NCBI RefSeq assembly: GCF_900111895.1
Contig: NZ_FOKB01000002.1
Span: 248,001-312,000 of the forward strand
Length of the DNA: 64,000 nt
Direction: 5' to 3'
From: Pseudomonas simiae
Lineage (GTDB): Bacteria > Pseudomonadota > Gammaproteobacteria > Pseudomonadales > Pseudomonadaceae
Below the pieces are notes generated by a model. The model saw nothing but the letters and a program-made list of their open reading frames with translations, did no database searches and was not told the origin of the DNA. The translations under genes were made by a program, and so were the position numbers. Shown here piece after piece: positions 1-7,884 of the stretch (the first letter of the stretch is position 1; every line of letters begins with the position of its first letter).

Positions 1-603
1 CTGTTTCGCTGGAATCCCGCCTTTGCTGCCTTACCGGGCTTCCCGGCCGATCAGCAGGCGCAGTGGAACATCTCCCCGAATGATTCGGTGCTGATCCAGC
101 GCGCCACCGCCGGCCAGCGCACCCTGGCCCGCGCCCGCTGGGGCCTTACGCCGCCGTGGTTGACCGATCTTTCGCGCACACCCGCCCATGCCCGCGCCGA
201 AACCCTGGCCGAACAGCCTATGTTTCGCGAAGCGTTCCGCCAGCGCCGCTGCCTGCTGCCCGCGAATGGGTTCTACGAGTGGCGCGGTACGCAGCGCAAA
301 CGCCCGTACTGGCTGACGCCGGGGGAGGGTTCCACATTGTTTTTCGCCGCGATCTGGGAAGCGTATCCGGTGCAGGAGCAAGTGTGGCTGAGTACGGCGG
401 TGGTGACCCAGGCTGCCCAGGCTCAGCGTCGCCCGCTGATTCTGGATGAGGCCGGGCAGGAGGCCTGGCTCAACCCCGAGACACCGTTGCATGTGTTGCA
501 AGGTCTATTGGCCAGTGAACCCACCGCGTTGCGCGAGCGGGTCCTGGCCAACATGGTCAATGATCCCAAGCTCAATGGGCCGGAGTGCCTGACCCCGGCT
601 TGA
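1..603 (+). CDS. SOS response-associated peptidase family protein (HMCES/YedK-like), 5' truncated
   Basis: The reading frame is open from base 1, so the N-terminus, including the family's catalytic Cys2, lies outside the window. HMCES/YedK proteins crosslink to abasic sites in single-stranded DNA. Family signatures visible are RWGLTPPW, ARAET, RCLLPANGFYEW (with the conserved Glu) and RRPLIL. Two expected active-site positions differ: where E. coli YedK has INAR there is AHAR, and where it has the His of HDRRPL there is AQRRPL. About 200 residues are present, so only some 15-20 are missing. Family membership is firm. Whether this copy is catalytically normal is doubtful. Confidence 0.85.
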   Translation: MFRWNPAFAALPGFPADQQAQWNISPNDSVLIQRATAGQRTLARARWGLTPPWLTDLSRTPAHARAETLAEQPMFREAFRQRRCLLPANGFYEWRGTQRKRPYWLTPGEGSTLFFAAIWEAYPVQEQVWLSTAVVTQAAQAQRRPLILDEAGQEAWLNPETPLHVLQGLLASEPTALRERVLANMVNDPKLNGPECLTPA

Positions 604-636
604 GCCTATTGGCTGTCTGTGGTCTTCACTGGCCTC

Positions 637-708
637 TTCGCGAGCAAGCCCGCTCCCACATTTGGAATAGTGAATACAGTTAAATGTGGGAGCGGGCATG
701 CTCGCGAA
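637..708. repeat. REP doublet (inverted pair)
   Basis: Two 27-nt copies of the Pseudomonas REP core (GTGGGAGCGGGCTTGCTCGC type) lie head to head at 637-663 and 682-708. They fill the space between the convergent ends of the HMCES-like gene and the chemoreceptor gene. The right copy has one mismatch (gggcAtgctc). The pair can form a long cruciform or RNA hairpin, so it may also limit read-through between the convergent genes. Confidence 0.9.
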
Positions 709-734
709 GGCGGCCTCAATACCGCCGCAAATCC

Positions 735-2873
735 CTAAACCTTGAACTGATTGATCAACCGCCGCTGCTGCTCCGCCAGCTTGGTCAAATCCGCACTGGC
801 CGCGCTGGATTCATCCGCGCCGCCTGCCACTTCATTGGCCACCTGGCCGATATTGATCACATTGCGATTGATGTCCTCGGCCACCGCGCTCTGTTCCTCG
901 GCGGCACTGGCGATCTGGGTGTTCATGTCGTTGATCACCGACACTGCCTGGGTGATCGTTTCCAGCGCTTCAGCCGCCTTGGCCGCGTGTTGCACGCTTT
1001 CATCGGTGCGGCTCTGGCTGTCCTCCATCACCCGCACCACGTCCCGGGTGCCTTGCTGCAACTGCTGGATCATGGTCTGGATTTCTTCGGTGGCCTTCTG
1101 GGTCTTCTGCGCCAGGTTGCGCACTTCGTCGGCGACCACGGCAAACCCACGGCCTTGCTCGCCGGCCCGCGCCGCCTCGATGGCGGCGTTGAGCGCCAGC
1201 AGGTTGGTCTGTTCGGCAATCCCGCGAATCGCGGTGAGGATGGCGTTGATGTTCTCGCTGTCCTTGGCCAGGGTTTGCACCACGCTCACCGCTTTGCCGA
1301 TTTCTTCAGCCAGTGCGCCGATGGACGTGGAGGTGTCGCGCACAATGCGCATGCCTTGGCTCGCGGCTTGGTCGGCATGGCTGGCGGCTTGGGCGGCCTG
1401 GGTGGCGTTGCGTGCAACGTCTTGCGCAGTGGCGGTCATCTCATGCACGGCGGTGGCCACCTGATCGATTTCAACCATCTGCTTATGCACGCCCTGGTTG
1501 GTGCGGATCGCAATGTCGGCGGTGTGTTCCGATGAGTCGCTGACCTTCTGCACCGAACTCACCACCTGGGTGATCATGCCTTGCAGCTTGATCAAGAAGG
1601 TGTTGAAGCCGTTGGCGATCGCGCCCAGTTCATCGGCGCGGTCACTGGTCAGGCGCCGCGTCAGGTCGCCTTCGCCTTGGGCGATGTCATTGAGCATCGC
1701 GACCATTTGCTTGAGCGGGCGGGCGATGCCGTGGCCGACCAGCCAGATCACCAGCAAGCCGATACCGGCGATCAGCAGACCGGCGATGGTCATGCCGAAA
1801 ATGTCGGTCTTGCGCTGGGCCTCCAGGTCGCTTTGCAGCTTCTGGGAATCGGCCATCACTGCGCTGAGCGGCAGTTGCAGCATCAGCGTCCAGCGTGCGT
1901 CGGCCTGGCCAATAGTGAACGGCAGGAACAGTTCGATATGCCCGTGTTCCTTGTCGATGTCGTAACGTACTTCACCGGCTTTCAACTGGTTGAGGTTGGT
2001 CAATTCGTTGCTGTCGAGCAGGTCACTGGCTTTTTCGCCGAGTTTGCTGGCGTCCTTGGTATAGGCCACCAGGCGGCCATTGCTGGAGATCAGCGCCATT
2101 TCACCGGCACCGTTGTAGAGCTTTTGATCGGCGCTGGTGAGCATGTCCTGGATGAAGTTCACCGACAGGTCGGCGCCGACGATGCCCTGGAACGCGCCGT
2201 CGATCATGATCGGCTCAATGAACGAAGCCAGCATCACCATTGCATTGCCCACCTTGTAAGGGGCGGGATCGATGGCGCAGGCTTTTTTGTTTTCCTTCGA
2301 GCACAGGTAGTACTCGCTGGCGCGCACGCCGGTGGAGAGGATGTTCTGGTCGTTGACGTCGGCGAGCTTGTCCAGGCCCAGGCTGCCATCGGCGTTGCGG
2401 TACCACCAAGGTAGGAAGCGTCCGTCGGCGGCCATGCCGACAATGGGGCTGTTCACGTAGGCCGCGTCGTTGTGGTCGATCGCGTTGGGCTCCCAGCCGA
2501 TGTAGGCGCCGAGGATCTTCGGGTTGCGCACCACGGTTTCATGCAGCAGGTTGATCAGTTGCTCGCGGCTGACTTGCAGGGCCGGCTCGCCCTTGGCGTC
2601 TTTCATGCCGAGCAGGGCGTTGGCGGTGGCCAGGCTCTTGGCGGTCACCAGTGGTGCTTCCAGTTCGCGCTGGATCAAGGTGGCCTGGGTCTGCGCCAGG
2701 GCGGTCAGGCGCTGTTCGATAATCTGTTCGAATTGCACCTGGGTGCGATCCTGCACCATCTCTTGGGTCCGCGCTCCCGCAAACAATGCGTACAGCACCA
2801 GCACCGCGACCACGCTCAGGACAATGGCCCCGGCCAATGCCGCGACAGAAAATTGGATCGACTTGAATTTCAT
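735..2873 (-). CDS. methyl-accepting chemotaxis protein with periplasmic Cache-type sensor domain
   Basis: 712-residue inner-membrane chemoreceptor. It has an N-terminal membrane helix (about residues 9-31), a periplasmic ligand-binding region of about 320 residues of the Cache type ([10 protein letters not shown] and [13 protein letters not shown] motifs), a second membrane helix (about 357-383), a HAMP domain (about 384-437) and a cytoplasmic signalling domain. The highly conserved hairpin tip ([19 protein letters not shown]) is at about residues 550-570. The start at 2873 is chosen because a GGAG ribosome site sits just upstream and the membrane helix follows directly; a start at 2954 would add a 27-residue non-hydrophobic leader. 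No C-terminal CheR-tethering pentapeptide is seen. The ligand cannot be inferred. Confidence 0.93.
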   Translation of the reverse strand: MKFKSIQFSVAALAGAIVLSVVAVLVLYALFAGARTQEMVQDRTQVQFEQIIEQRLTALAQTQATLIQRELEAPLVTAKSLATANALLGMKDAKGEPALQVSREQLINLLHETVVRNPKILGAYIGWEPNAIDHNDAAYVNSPIVGMAADGRFLPWWYRNADGSLGLDKLADVNDQNILSTGVRASEYYLCSKENKKACAIDPAPYKVGNAMVMLASFIEPIMIDGAFQGIVGADLSVNFIQDMLTSADQKLYNGAGEMALISSNGRLVAYTKDASKLGEKASDLLDSNELTNLNQLKAGEVRYDIDKEHGHIELFLPFTIGQADARWTLMLQLPLSAVMADSQKLQSDLEAQRKTDIFGMTIAGLLIAGIGLLVIWLVGHGIARPLKQMVAMLNDIAQGEGDLTRRLTSDRADELGAIANGFNTFLIKLQGMITQVVSSVQKVSDSSEHTADIAIRTNQGVHKQMVEIDQVATAVHEMTATAQDVARNATQAAQAASHADQAASQGMRIVRDTSTSIGALAEEIGKAVSVVQTLAKDSENINAILTAIRGIAEQTNLLALNAAIEAARAGEQGRGFAVVADEVRNLAQKTQKATEEIQTMIQQLQQGTRDVVRVMEDSQSRTDESVQHAAKAAEALETITQAVSVINDMNTQIASAAEEQSAVAEDINRNVINIGQVANEVAGGADESSAASADLTKLAEQQRRLINQFKV

Positions 2874-3010
2874 GAAGGCTCCGGGCGCAGGGGAGATAGT
2901 CCGCCTTTTTGTATCGGCCACGGGTGTGCAGGGCATTAGGGGGGTGTCCTGCAAAAATCTTCGGGGTGTCGCAAATGGAATGCCCGCCGCCGTTGTTGGG
3001 GCAGGTAGGG

Positions 3011-3060
3011 TGTATCCGAAATTCTTCGGTTACACGTCTGGTGTATCTGGCGCGGATACA
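3011..3060. promoter_or_regulatory. inverted/direct TGTATC repeats upstream of the M48 lipoprotein gene (putative operator)
   Basis: There are two palindromes in tandem. TGTATCCGAA (3011-3020) pairs with TTCGGTTACA (3025-3034), and TGTATC (3042-3047) pairs with GATACA (3055-3060). The two TGTATC half-sites are 31 bp apart, about three helical turns. The block ends 56 bp before the ATG of the M48 gene, where a promoter or operator would be expected. The binding protein is unknown. Confidence 0.4.
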
Positions 3061-3116
3061 AATGTGCGCCTACGATACGCGCCATGTTTTAAGGGCGTCT
3101 TTCAGGGAGAGTGTTG

Positions 3117-3935
3117 ATGAAGAAATCATTGGTGGTAAGTGGGTTGGTGGCAGCGATGCTGCTGGCTGGGTGTCAGTCGGTCAACACCACCAGCGGCGGC
3201 GCCGTTGGGGTAGAGCGCAAGCAGTACATGTTCAGCATGCTGTCGAGCCAGGAAGTCGACCAGATGTATGCCCAGTCCTACCAACAGACGTTGGGCGAAG
3301 CCAGTAGCAAGGGCCAATTGGACAAGACCAGCGCCAACGCCAAGCGCGTGCAGGCCATCGCCAACCGCTTGATTGCCCAGGCGCCGACCTTTCGTGCGGA
3401 TGCCGCACAGTGGAAGTGGGAAGTGAACCTGATCAAGAGCGACGAGATGAACGCCAACTGCGGGCCTGGCGGCAAGATCTTCGTGTACAGCGCGTTGATC
3501 GACAACCTCAAGCTCACCGATGACGAACTGGCTGCCGTGATGGGCCATGAAATCGCCCACGCCTTGCGTGAACACGGCCGTGAAGCCATGTCCAAGGCCT
3601 ACGGGATCGAGATGGCGAAGCAGGGCGCTGGTGCATTGTTCGGCCTCGGCCAGGACAGTCTGGCACTGGCCGATACCGTGGCAAACTACGGCATGACCTT
3701 GCCCAACAGCCGCAGCAACGAAAACGAGGCAGACCTGATCGGCCTGGAACTGTCGGCCCGCGCCGGCTATAACCCGAACGCCGCCATTACGTTGTGGAAC
3801 AAGATGGCTAAAGCCTCGGAAGGTGCACCGCCGGAGTTCATGAGTACTCACCCGGCCTCCGACAGCCGAATCGCCTCGTTGCAGGCGGCGATTCCGAAGG
3901 TGATGCCGCTGTACCAACAGGCCAAGAAATCCTGA
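3117..3935 (+). CDS. M48 family metalloprotease lipoprotein (LoiP/YcaL-like)
   Basis: 272 residues. A signal peptide ends in the lipobox LLAGC, with lipidated Cys19, so the protein is predicted to be anchored in the envelope. The zinc-protease motif HEIAH is at residues 144-148 and the third ligand lies in NENEAD (Glu204). These define an M48 (Ste24/HtpX-like) peptidase of the small periplasmic lipoprotein class that degrades or matures outer-membrane proteins. The ATG at 3117 is preferred over in-frame GTG/TTG codons 3-6 nt upstream because AGGGAGA lies at proper spacing. It appears monocistronic, with a REP doublet after it and palindromic repeats before it. Specific substrates are unknown. 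Confidence 0.92.
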   Translation: MKKSLVVSGLVAAMLLAGCQSVNTTSGGAVGVERKQYMFSMLSSQEVDQMYAQSYQQTLGEASSKGQLDKTSANAKRVQAIANRLIAQAPTFRADAAQWKWEVNLIKSDEMNANCGPGGKIFVYSALIDNLKLTDDELAAVMGHEIAHALREHGREAMSKAYGIEMAKQGAGALFGLGQDSLALADTVANYGMTLPNSRSNENEADLIGLELSARAGYNPNAAITLWNKMAKASEGAPPEFMSTHPASDSRIASLQAAIPKVMPLYQQAKKS

Positions 3936-3960
3936 GCCTAAAGATCTGGTGAAGGTCTAA

Positions 3961-4051
3961 ATGGGGGAGCGGGCTTGCTCGCGAAGGCGTTGGATCAGTC
4001 AAATAATCAGTGACTGACACTCCGTATTCGCGAGCAAGCCCGCTCCCGCAT
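3961..4051. repeat. REP doublet (inverted pair)
   Basis: REP arms at 3961-3985 and 4027-4051 are inverted relative to each other. A nested smaller inverted repeat (CAGTCA / TGACTG) lies in the loop. The doublet sits between the convergent 3' ends of the M48 gene and the Mn-exporter gene. Confidence 0.9.
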
Positions 4052-4069
4052 TTGATTGGGTTTACAGAT

Positions 4070-4654
4070 TTAGATCCAGCCACTGCTCTGCATGGCCCTG
4101 TACACCGCCACGATCGCCAGGATGAAGAACGCTGTTGCCGCCAGTCGACGAATCAAGGTCAACGGTAGTTTTTCCGCCGCAAAATTCCCCGCCAAGACCA
4201 CCGGCACGTTGGCAATCAGCATGCCCAGGGTGGTGCCGATAATCACCAGCCACAACTCCGGATACTGCGCCGCCAGCATCACCGTGGCGATCTGCGTCTT
4301 GTCACCGATTTCCGCAAGGAAGAACGCGATCAGCGTGGTCAGGAACGGGCCGAATTTGCGCGTGGTGCTGGCTTCGTCATCGTCGAGTTTGTCCGGCACC
4401 AGGGTCCACAGCGCCGTGGCGCAGAAGCTCGCCGCGAGGATCCAGTGCAACACCGCATCCGAGAAGAAACTCCCAAACCAGGCCCCCACGGCACCGGCGG
4501 CCGCGTGGTTGGCCAGGGTCGCGGCAACGATGCCGGCGATGATCGGCCAGGGTTTGCGAAAGCGTGCGGCAAGGATGAGCGCGAGCAGTTGCGTCTTGTC
4601 GCCGATTTCGGCCAAGGCAACGATTGCGGTAGGAACGAGCAATGAATCCAGCAT
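4070..4654 (-). CDS. TMEM165/GDT1 (UPF0016) family manganese exporter
   Basis: 194-residue polytopic membrane protein with the duplicated family signature EIGDKTQ, once near residue 16 and once in the second half (LAEIGDKTQIATVMLAAQ). Each copy lies in a three-helix repeat, as in the cation exchangers of this family (bacterial MneA, yeast Gdt1), which export Mn2+. The start at 4654 places the first motif helix at the N-terminus. Longer in-frame starts would translate the upstream riboswitch and are rejected. The Mn-sensing yybP-ykoY element just upstream strongly supports a manganese role and induction by Mn2+. Confidence 0.93.
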   Translation of the reverse strand: MLDSLLVPTAIVALAEIGDKTQLLALILAARFRKPWPIIAGIVAATLANHAAAGAVGAWFGSFFSDAVLHWILAASFCATALWTLVPDKLDDDEASTTRKFGPFLTTLIAFFLAEIGDKTQIATVMLAAQYPELWLVIIGTTLGMLIANVPVVLAGNFAAEKLPLTLIRRLAATAFFILAIVAVYRAMQSSGWI

Positions 4655-4685
4655 CAGGTAGGTTTCCAGGGGCGGGTCGACACGG

Positions 4686-4885
4686 CTATGACACGTACAG
4701 CCTTCCCGCCCCGGGTAAGGTGTGCGTGTCATAGGTCTTGTCAAACCCCGGTCCGTCTGTGCGGACTCCTGGGTCGCATACGCCATGGTCTGCTGACCAA
4801 GTATGTTGACGTATGCCGGACGAGCGTGGCGCTCGTGGGAGACTACTCCCCTAGGACGGAGCGGATTCTGCCTAGGCAAAATCCA
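4686..4885 (-). promoter_or_regulatory. yybP-ykoY manganese riboswitch
   Basis: On the minus strand this leader carries the two conserved loop segments of the yybP-ykoY aptamer: GGGGAGTAG (4842-4850) and CATACTTGGTCAGCAGACC inside a GCATAC/GTATGC helix (about 4770-4815). A long downstream hairpin, CTATGACACG...CGTGTCATAG (4686-4734), lies about 30 nt before the ATG of the Mn exporter and is a likely expression platform. Class assignment is from these motifs plus gene context. Exact boundaries and the switching mode (transcriptional or translational) are inferred. Confidence 0.9.
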
Positions 4886-4914
4886 TTCGGCAAGCCTTCT
4901 TTTTCAAACGCCCG

Positions 4915-5913
4915 TCAGCCGCGCTTTGCACGGTAGATGCGGAAACCGTTGCCCTCGGCCTTGATCGCGCACACGCCCAAGTGCTCTTCGATCAGCGGTT
5001 GGTACTTCAGGAAACTGTTAGCGACCAAGCGCAGTTCGCCGCCTTTTGCCAGGTGTTTCGCCGCTTTTCGCAGCAAGTTTTCGGTGGCGAAATAGTCGGT
5101 GTGCACCCCGACATGGAACGGCGGGTTGCTTAAAATCGCGTTCAACCCCATCGGGGCCGCATCGATGCCATCACCGGTCAGCACCTCGGCTTCCAAGCCG
5201 TTAGCGGCCAGGGTCAGGCGGCTGCTGGCAGCGGCAAAGGCGTCCACATCTAGCATCGTCACTGTGTTGTGCGGGTAGCGACGTTTGACCGCCGCCCCCA
5301 GCACGCCAGCGCCGCAACCGAAATCCAACAGATGGCCGCTTGGCAGCTTGTCCAGGTGCTCCAGCAACAACTCGGTGCCGCGATCCAGTCGACCGTGGCT
5401 GAACACGCCCGGCAGGCTCAACACCTTCAGCGGACCTTCAGCCAGCGGCACCTCGAAGACCTGTGCCAGGCTTTCCAGCTCGACGGCTTGGGGCGCGTTG
5501 GCCACGGTGACCTGCCACAGCTGGCAATGCCGCGCGTTGTCGAGCTTGCGCGGTTTGCCGAAAGGGATCATCTGCTTGGCGGCGCTTTCGATGCCGGCTT
5601 TTTTCTCGCCGACCAGAAACAATTCGGCGGCGGGCAAGCGTGCAGCCACGGCGTTGAGCAGGTAGTCGGTGAGGTCCTTGGACTTGGGCAGGAAGATCAC
5701 CGCCGCATCAAATGCGCGCTCCGGCACGTTCACACCAAAGTGGCTGCGCTCGGCGAAGCGTGCATCTAGCGCCGCCTGGTCGCCGGCATGCCAGCTCCAG
5801 CCGTGGGCGTTGGGCAGTCGGCCGAGCAGGTCGTCGGCAGGCAAGCCCACCAACAGCAGGTTGCCTTGAAAAAGTTCGGCCTGACGAAGCAGTACTTCAC
5901 TGCGCGGATCCAT
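4915..5913 (-). CDS. rsmC: 16S rRNA m2G1207 methyltransferase RsmC
   Basis: 332 residues, the usual RsmC length. The N-terminal half is the degenerate methyltransferase-like domain of the family. The C-terminal half is the catalytic Rossmann-fold domain with the SAM-binding motif [11 protein letters not shown] and the N6/N2-methyltransferase motif NPPFH. The enzyme methylates N2 of G1207 in 16S rRNA in the 30S subunit. An AAGGAG ribosome site precedes the ATG at 5913. The gene stands alone between the riboswitch-controlled exporter and a dehydrogenase on the same strand. Confidence 0.95.
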   Translation of the reverse strand: MDPRSEVLLRQAELFQGNLLLVGLPADDLLGRLPNAHGWSWHAGDQAALDARFAERSHFGVNVPERAFDAAVIFLPKSKDLTDYLLNAVAARLPAAELFLVGEKKAGIESAAKQMIPFGKPRKLDNARHCQLWQVTVANAPQAVELESLAQVFEVPLAEGPLKVLSLPGVFSHGRLDRGTELLLEHLDKLPSGHLLDFGCGAGVLGAAVKRRYPHNTVTMLDVDAFAAASSRLTLAANGLEAEVLTGDGIDAAPMGLNAILSNPPFHVGVHTDYFATENLLRKAAKHLAKGGELRLVANSFLKYQPLIEEHLGVCAIKAEGNGFRIYRAKRG

Positions 5914-5943
5914 GGTCTGCTCCTTGAAAAGGGGCGCAGTTTA

Positions 5944-6909
5944 TCAACTGACGACGCGCAGCGGGGCCCCGTTGAAAAAGCCACGGGCGTTTTCCGCCAG
6001 TTGGCCGACGATGCGTTGGCGCGCTTCGCGGCTGCCCCAGGCGTTGTGCGGGGTGACGATCAGCCGCGGGATATCGCCGGCCAGCAGTGGGTTGCCATGC
6101 ACCGGCGGTTCTACGCTCAGTACATCTGTCGCCGCGCCACCCAGGTGACCGCTGCGCAATGCATCGGCCAGGGCCTGTTCGTTGATCAAACCACCGCGTG
6201 CGGTGTTGACCACAAACGCGCCGGGCTTGAGCAGCGCCAGTTCACGGGCGCCGATAAAGTCGCGGGTGTGTTCGTTGAGTGGGCAGTGCAGGGTCAGCGC
6301 GTCCACCTGCGCCAGCAGTTCATCCAGCGGCACGCGGTCAGCGCGGGCCGGGCGTCCCGGAATAGCGCCGAGCAGGACACGCATGCCGAAGGCTTCAGCC
6401 AGTCGCGCGACTGCGCCGCCCAATTCACCGTGGCCGAGCAGGCCGAGGGTCTTGCCTTCCAGCTCGACAATCGGGTGGTCCAACAGGCAGAACTGTTTGG
6501 CCTCCTGCCACTTGCCGGCGCTGACATCCCGTTGATAATCCTTCAAGCGCGTCGCCAGGTTGAGCAACAGCATGATCGTGTGCTGCGCCACCGAAGGCGT
6601 GCCATAGCCCTGGCAGTTGCTCACGGTGATGCCATGGGCGCGGGCGGCTTCGAGGTCGACGTTATTGGTGCCGGTGGCTGACACCAGGATCAGCTTGAGC
6701 TCCGGGCAGGCCGCCAAGGTTGCTGTGTTGAGGGCGATTTTGTTGCTGATCACGACGTGGGCGCCTTGCACGCGTTCGATCACGTTCTGCGGCGTGGTGT
6801 CTGCAAACAATTGCAACTCGCTGAAGCTGTCTCGCAGCTCGCTGAGGTCGAGGTCCCCCAGGTCCAGGGAAGGGTGATCAAGAAAGACGGCGCGGCGATT
6901 GTTCGTCAT
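5944..6909 (-). CDS. D-2-hydroxyacid dehydrogenase (glycerate/hydroxypyruvate reductase type)
   Basis: 321-residue NAD(P)-dependent D-isomer 2-hydroxyacid dehydrogenase. Visible are the dinucleotide-binding GHGELGG with an acidic/basic region after it, and the substrate/catalytic segments NTARGGLINEQAL (Arg), DVLSVEPP (Glu) and TPHNAWGS (His). In the usual family TPHIAW, Asn replaces Ile. Such enzymes reduce hydroxypyruvate or glyoxylate to D-glycerate or glycolate, and the exact substrate is not determinable. The ATG at 6909 follows AAAGG; a TTG one codon earlier is less likely. It starts 30 nt upstream of rsmC on the same strand, so co-transcription is possible. Confidence 0.88.
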   Translation of the reverse strand: MTNNRRAVFLDHPSLDLGDLDLSELRDSFSELQLFADTTPQNVIERVQGAHVVISNKIALNTATLAACPELKLILVSATGTNNVDLEAARAHGITVSNCQGYGTPSVAQHTIMLLLNLATRLKDYQRDVSAGKWQEAKQFCLLDHPIVELEGKTLGLLGHGELGGAVARLAEAFGMRVLLGAIPGRPARADRVPLDELLAQVDALTLHCPLNEHTRDFIGARELALLKPGAFVVNTARGGLINEQALADALRSGHLGGAATDVLSVEPPVHGNPLLAGDIPRLIVTPHNAWGSREARQRIVGQLAENARGFFNGAPLRVVS

Positions 6910-6994
6910 CAACTGTACCTTTTGCGACAGGGTTCGAAGGCGTAATCTCCCGAGCCTATCAGATGAAATAATCAGTTACTTAATGGGAGTGAGC

Positions 6995-7627
6995 ATGTAC
7001 GCCGCCGAGTTTTTGACCGTAGCCCTGATTCACTTACTGGCGGTGGCCAGCCCCGGCCCGGATTTCGCGGTGGTGGTGCGTGAAAGTGTGACCCACGGCC
7101 GTCGCGCCGGGACCTGGACTGCACTGGGCGTCGGTTCGGCGATTTTCCTGCACGTGGGTTATTCGTTGCTCGGTATCGGCTTGATCGTGTCCCAGTCCAT
7201 CGTGTTGTTCAACGCCCTGAAATGGGCCGCGGCCGCCTACCTGCTGTACATCGGCTTCAAGGCCCTGCGCGCGCAGCCGGCCAAGCCTGCCGCCGAGGGC
7301 GAGTTGCACCGCGAAGCGGGCGAACGCACCCCGCGAGGTGCCTTCACTGCCGGTTTCGTGACCAACGGCTTGAACCCCAAGGCCACGCTGTTCTTCCTGT
7401 CGTTGTTCACCGTGGTGATCAACCCGCACACACCGCTGGCGATCCAGGCTGGTTACGGCGTGTACCTGGCAGTGGCGACGGCGCTGTGGTTCTGTCTGGT
7501 GGCGATGCTGTTCAGCCAGCAGCGCGTGCGCGCTGGGTTTGCGCGGATGGGCCACTGGTTCGACCGCACCATGGGCGCTGTGCTGATTGCGATTGGCGTA
7601 AAACTGGCCTTCACCAGCATGAAGTAA
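6995..7627 (+). CDS. LysE family amino-acid/metabolite exporter
   Basis: 210-residue membrane protein with about six hydrophobic segments and the LysE/RhtB signature ASPGPDFAVVVRES near the N-terminus, followed by GRRAG. The family exports amino acids or homoserine lactone-like compounds across the inner membrane; the substrate is not predictable. The start at 6995 (MYAAEF) is preceded by GGGAGTGAG. A second ATG at 6983 overlaps that ribosome site. The gene is divergent from the hydroxyacid dehydrogenase, with about 85 bp shared between them. Confidence 0.9.
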   Translation: MYAAEFLTVALIHLLAVASPGPDFAVVVRESVTHGRRAGTWTALGVGSAIFLHVGYSLLGIGLIVSQSIVLFNALKWAAAAYLLYIGFKALRAQPAKPAAEGELHREAGERTPRGAFTAGFVTNGLNPKATLFFLSLFTVVINPHTPLAIQAGYGVYLAVATALWFCLVAMLFSQQRVRAGFARMGHWFDRTMGAVLIAIGVKLAFTSMK

Positions 7628-7646
7628 ACTCGAGTGAGCACCGCAC

Positions 7647-7738
7647 AAATGTGGGAGCGGGCTTGCTCGCGAATGCGCTGTGACAGTCAACACATGCGTG
7701 ACTGATCCACCGCATTCGCGAGCAAGCCCGCTCCCAAA
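7647..7738. repeat. REP doublet (inverted pair)
   Basis: Arms at 7647-7674 and 7711-7738 match the GTGGGAGCGGGCTTGCTCGCGAAT core. The loop again contains an inverted GACAGTCA / TGACTGATC pair, as in the doublets at 3961 and 13170. It lies between two genes of the same orientation. Confidence 0.9.
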
Positions 7739-7884
7739 TTGGAGCTCGGTAAGGCTTCAATGCTGGCGCAAAGCTAGCATTCATTGGGGCTGCAAATCAT
7801 TCCTTTGGCTGATTTGGTTGAAACATAAGGTCTCTACAGTGCAGATCTTGAAGCCAAGACCGTGCAGTCATAAAAGGGATTCGT

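Noticed and set aside
2874..2954. 27-residue N-terminal extension of the chemoreceptor
   Set aside because: The internal ATG at 2873 has GGAG upstream and begins right before the first membrane helix.
4655..4879. N-terminal extension of the Mn exporter to base 4879
   Set aside because: The extension would translate the riboswitch aptamer and has no hydrophobic family-like residues.
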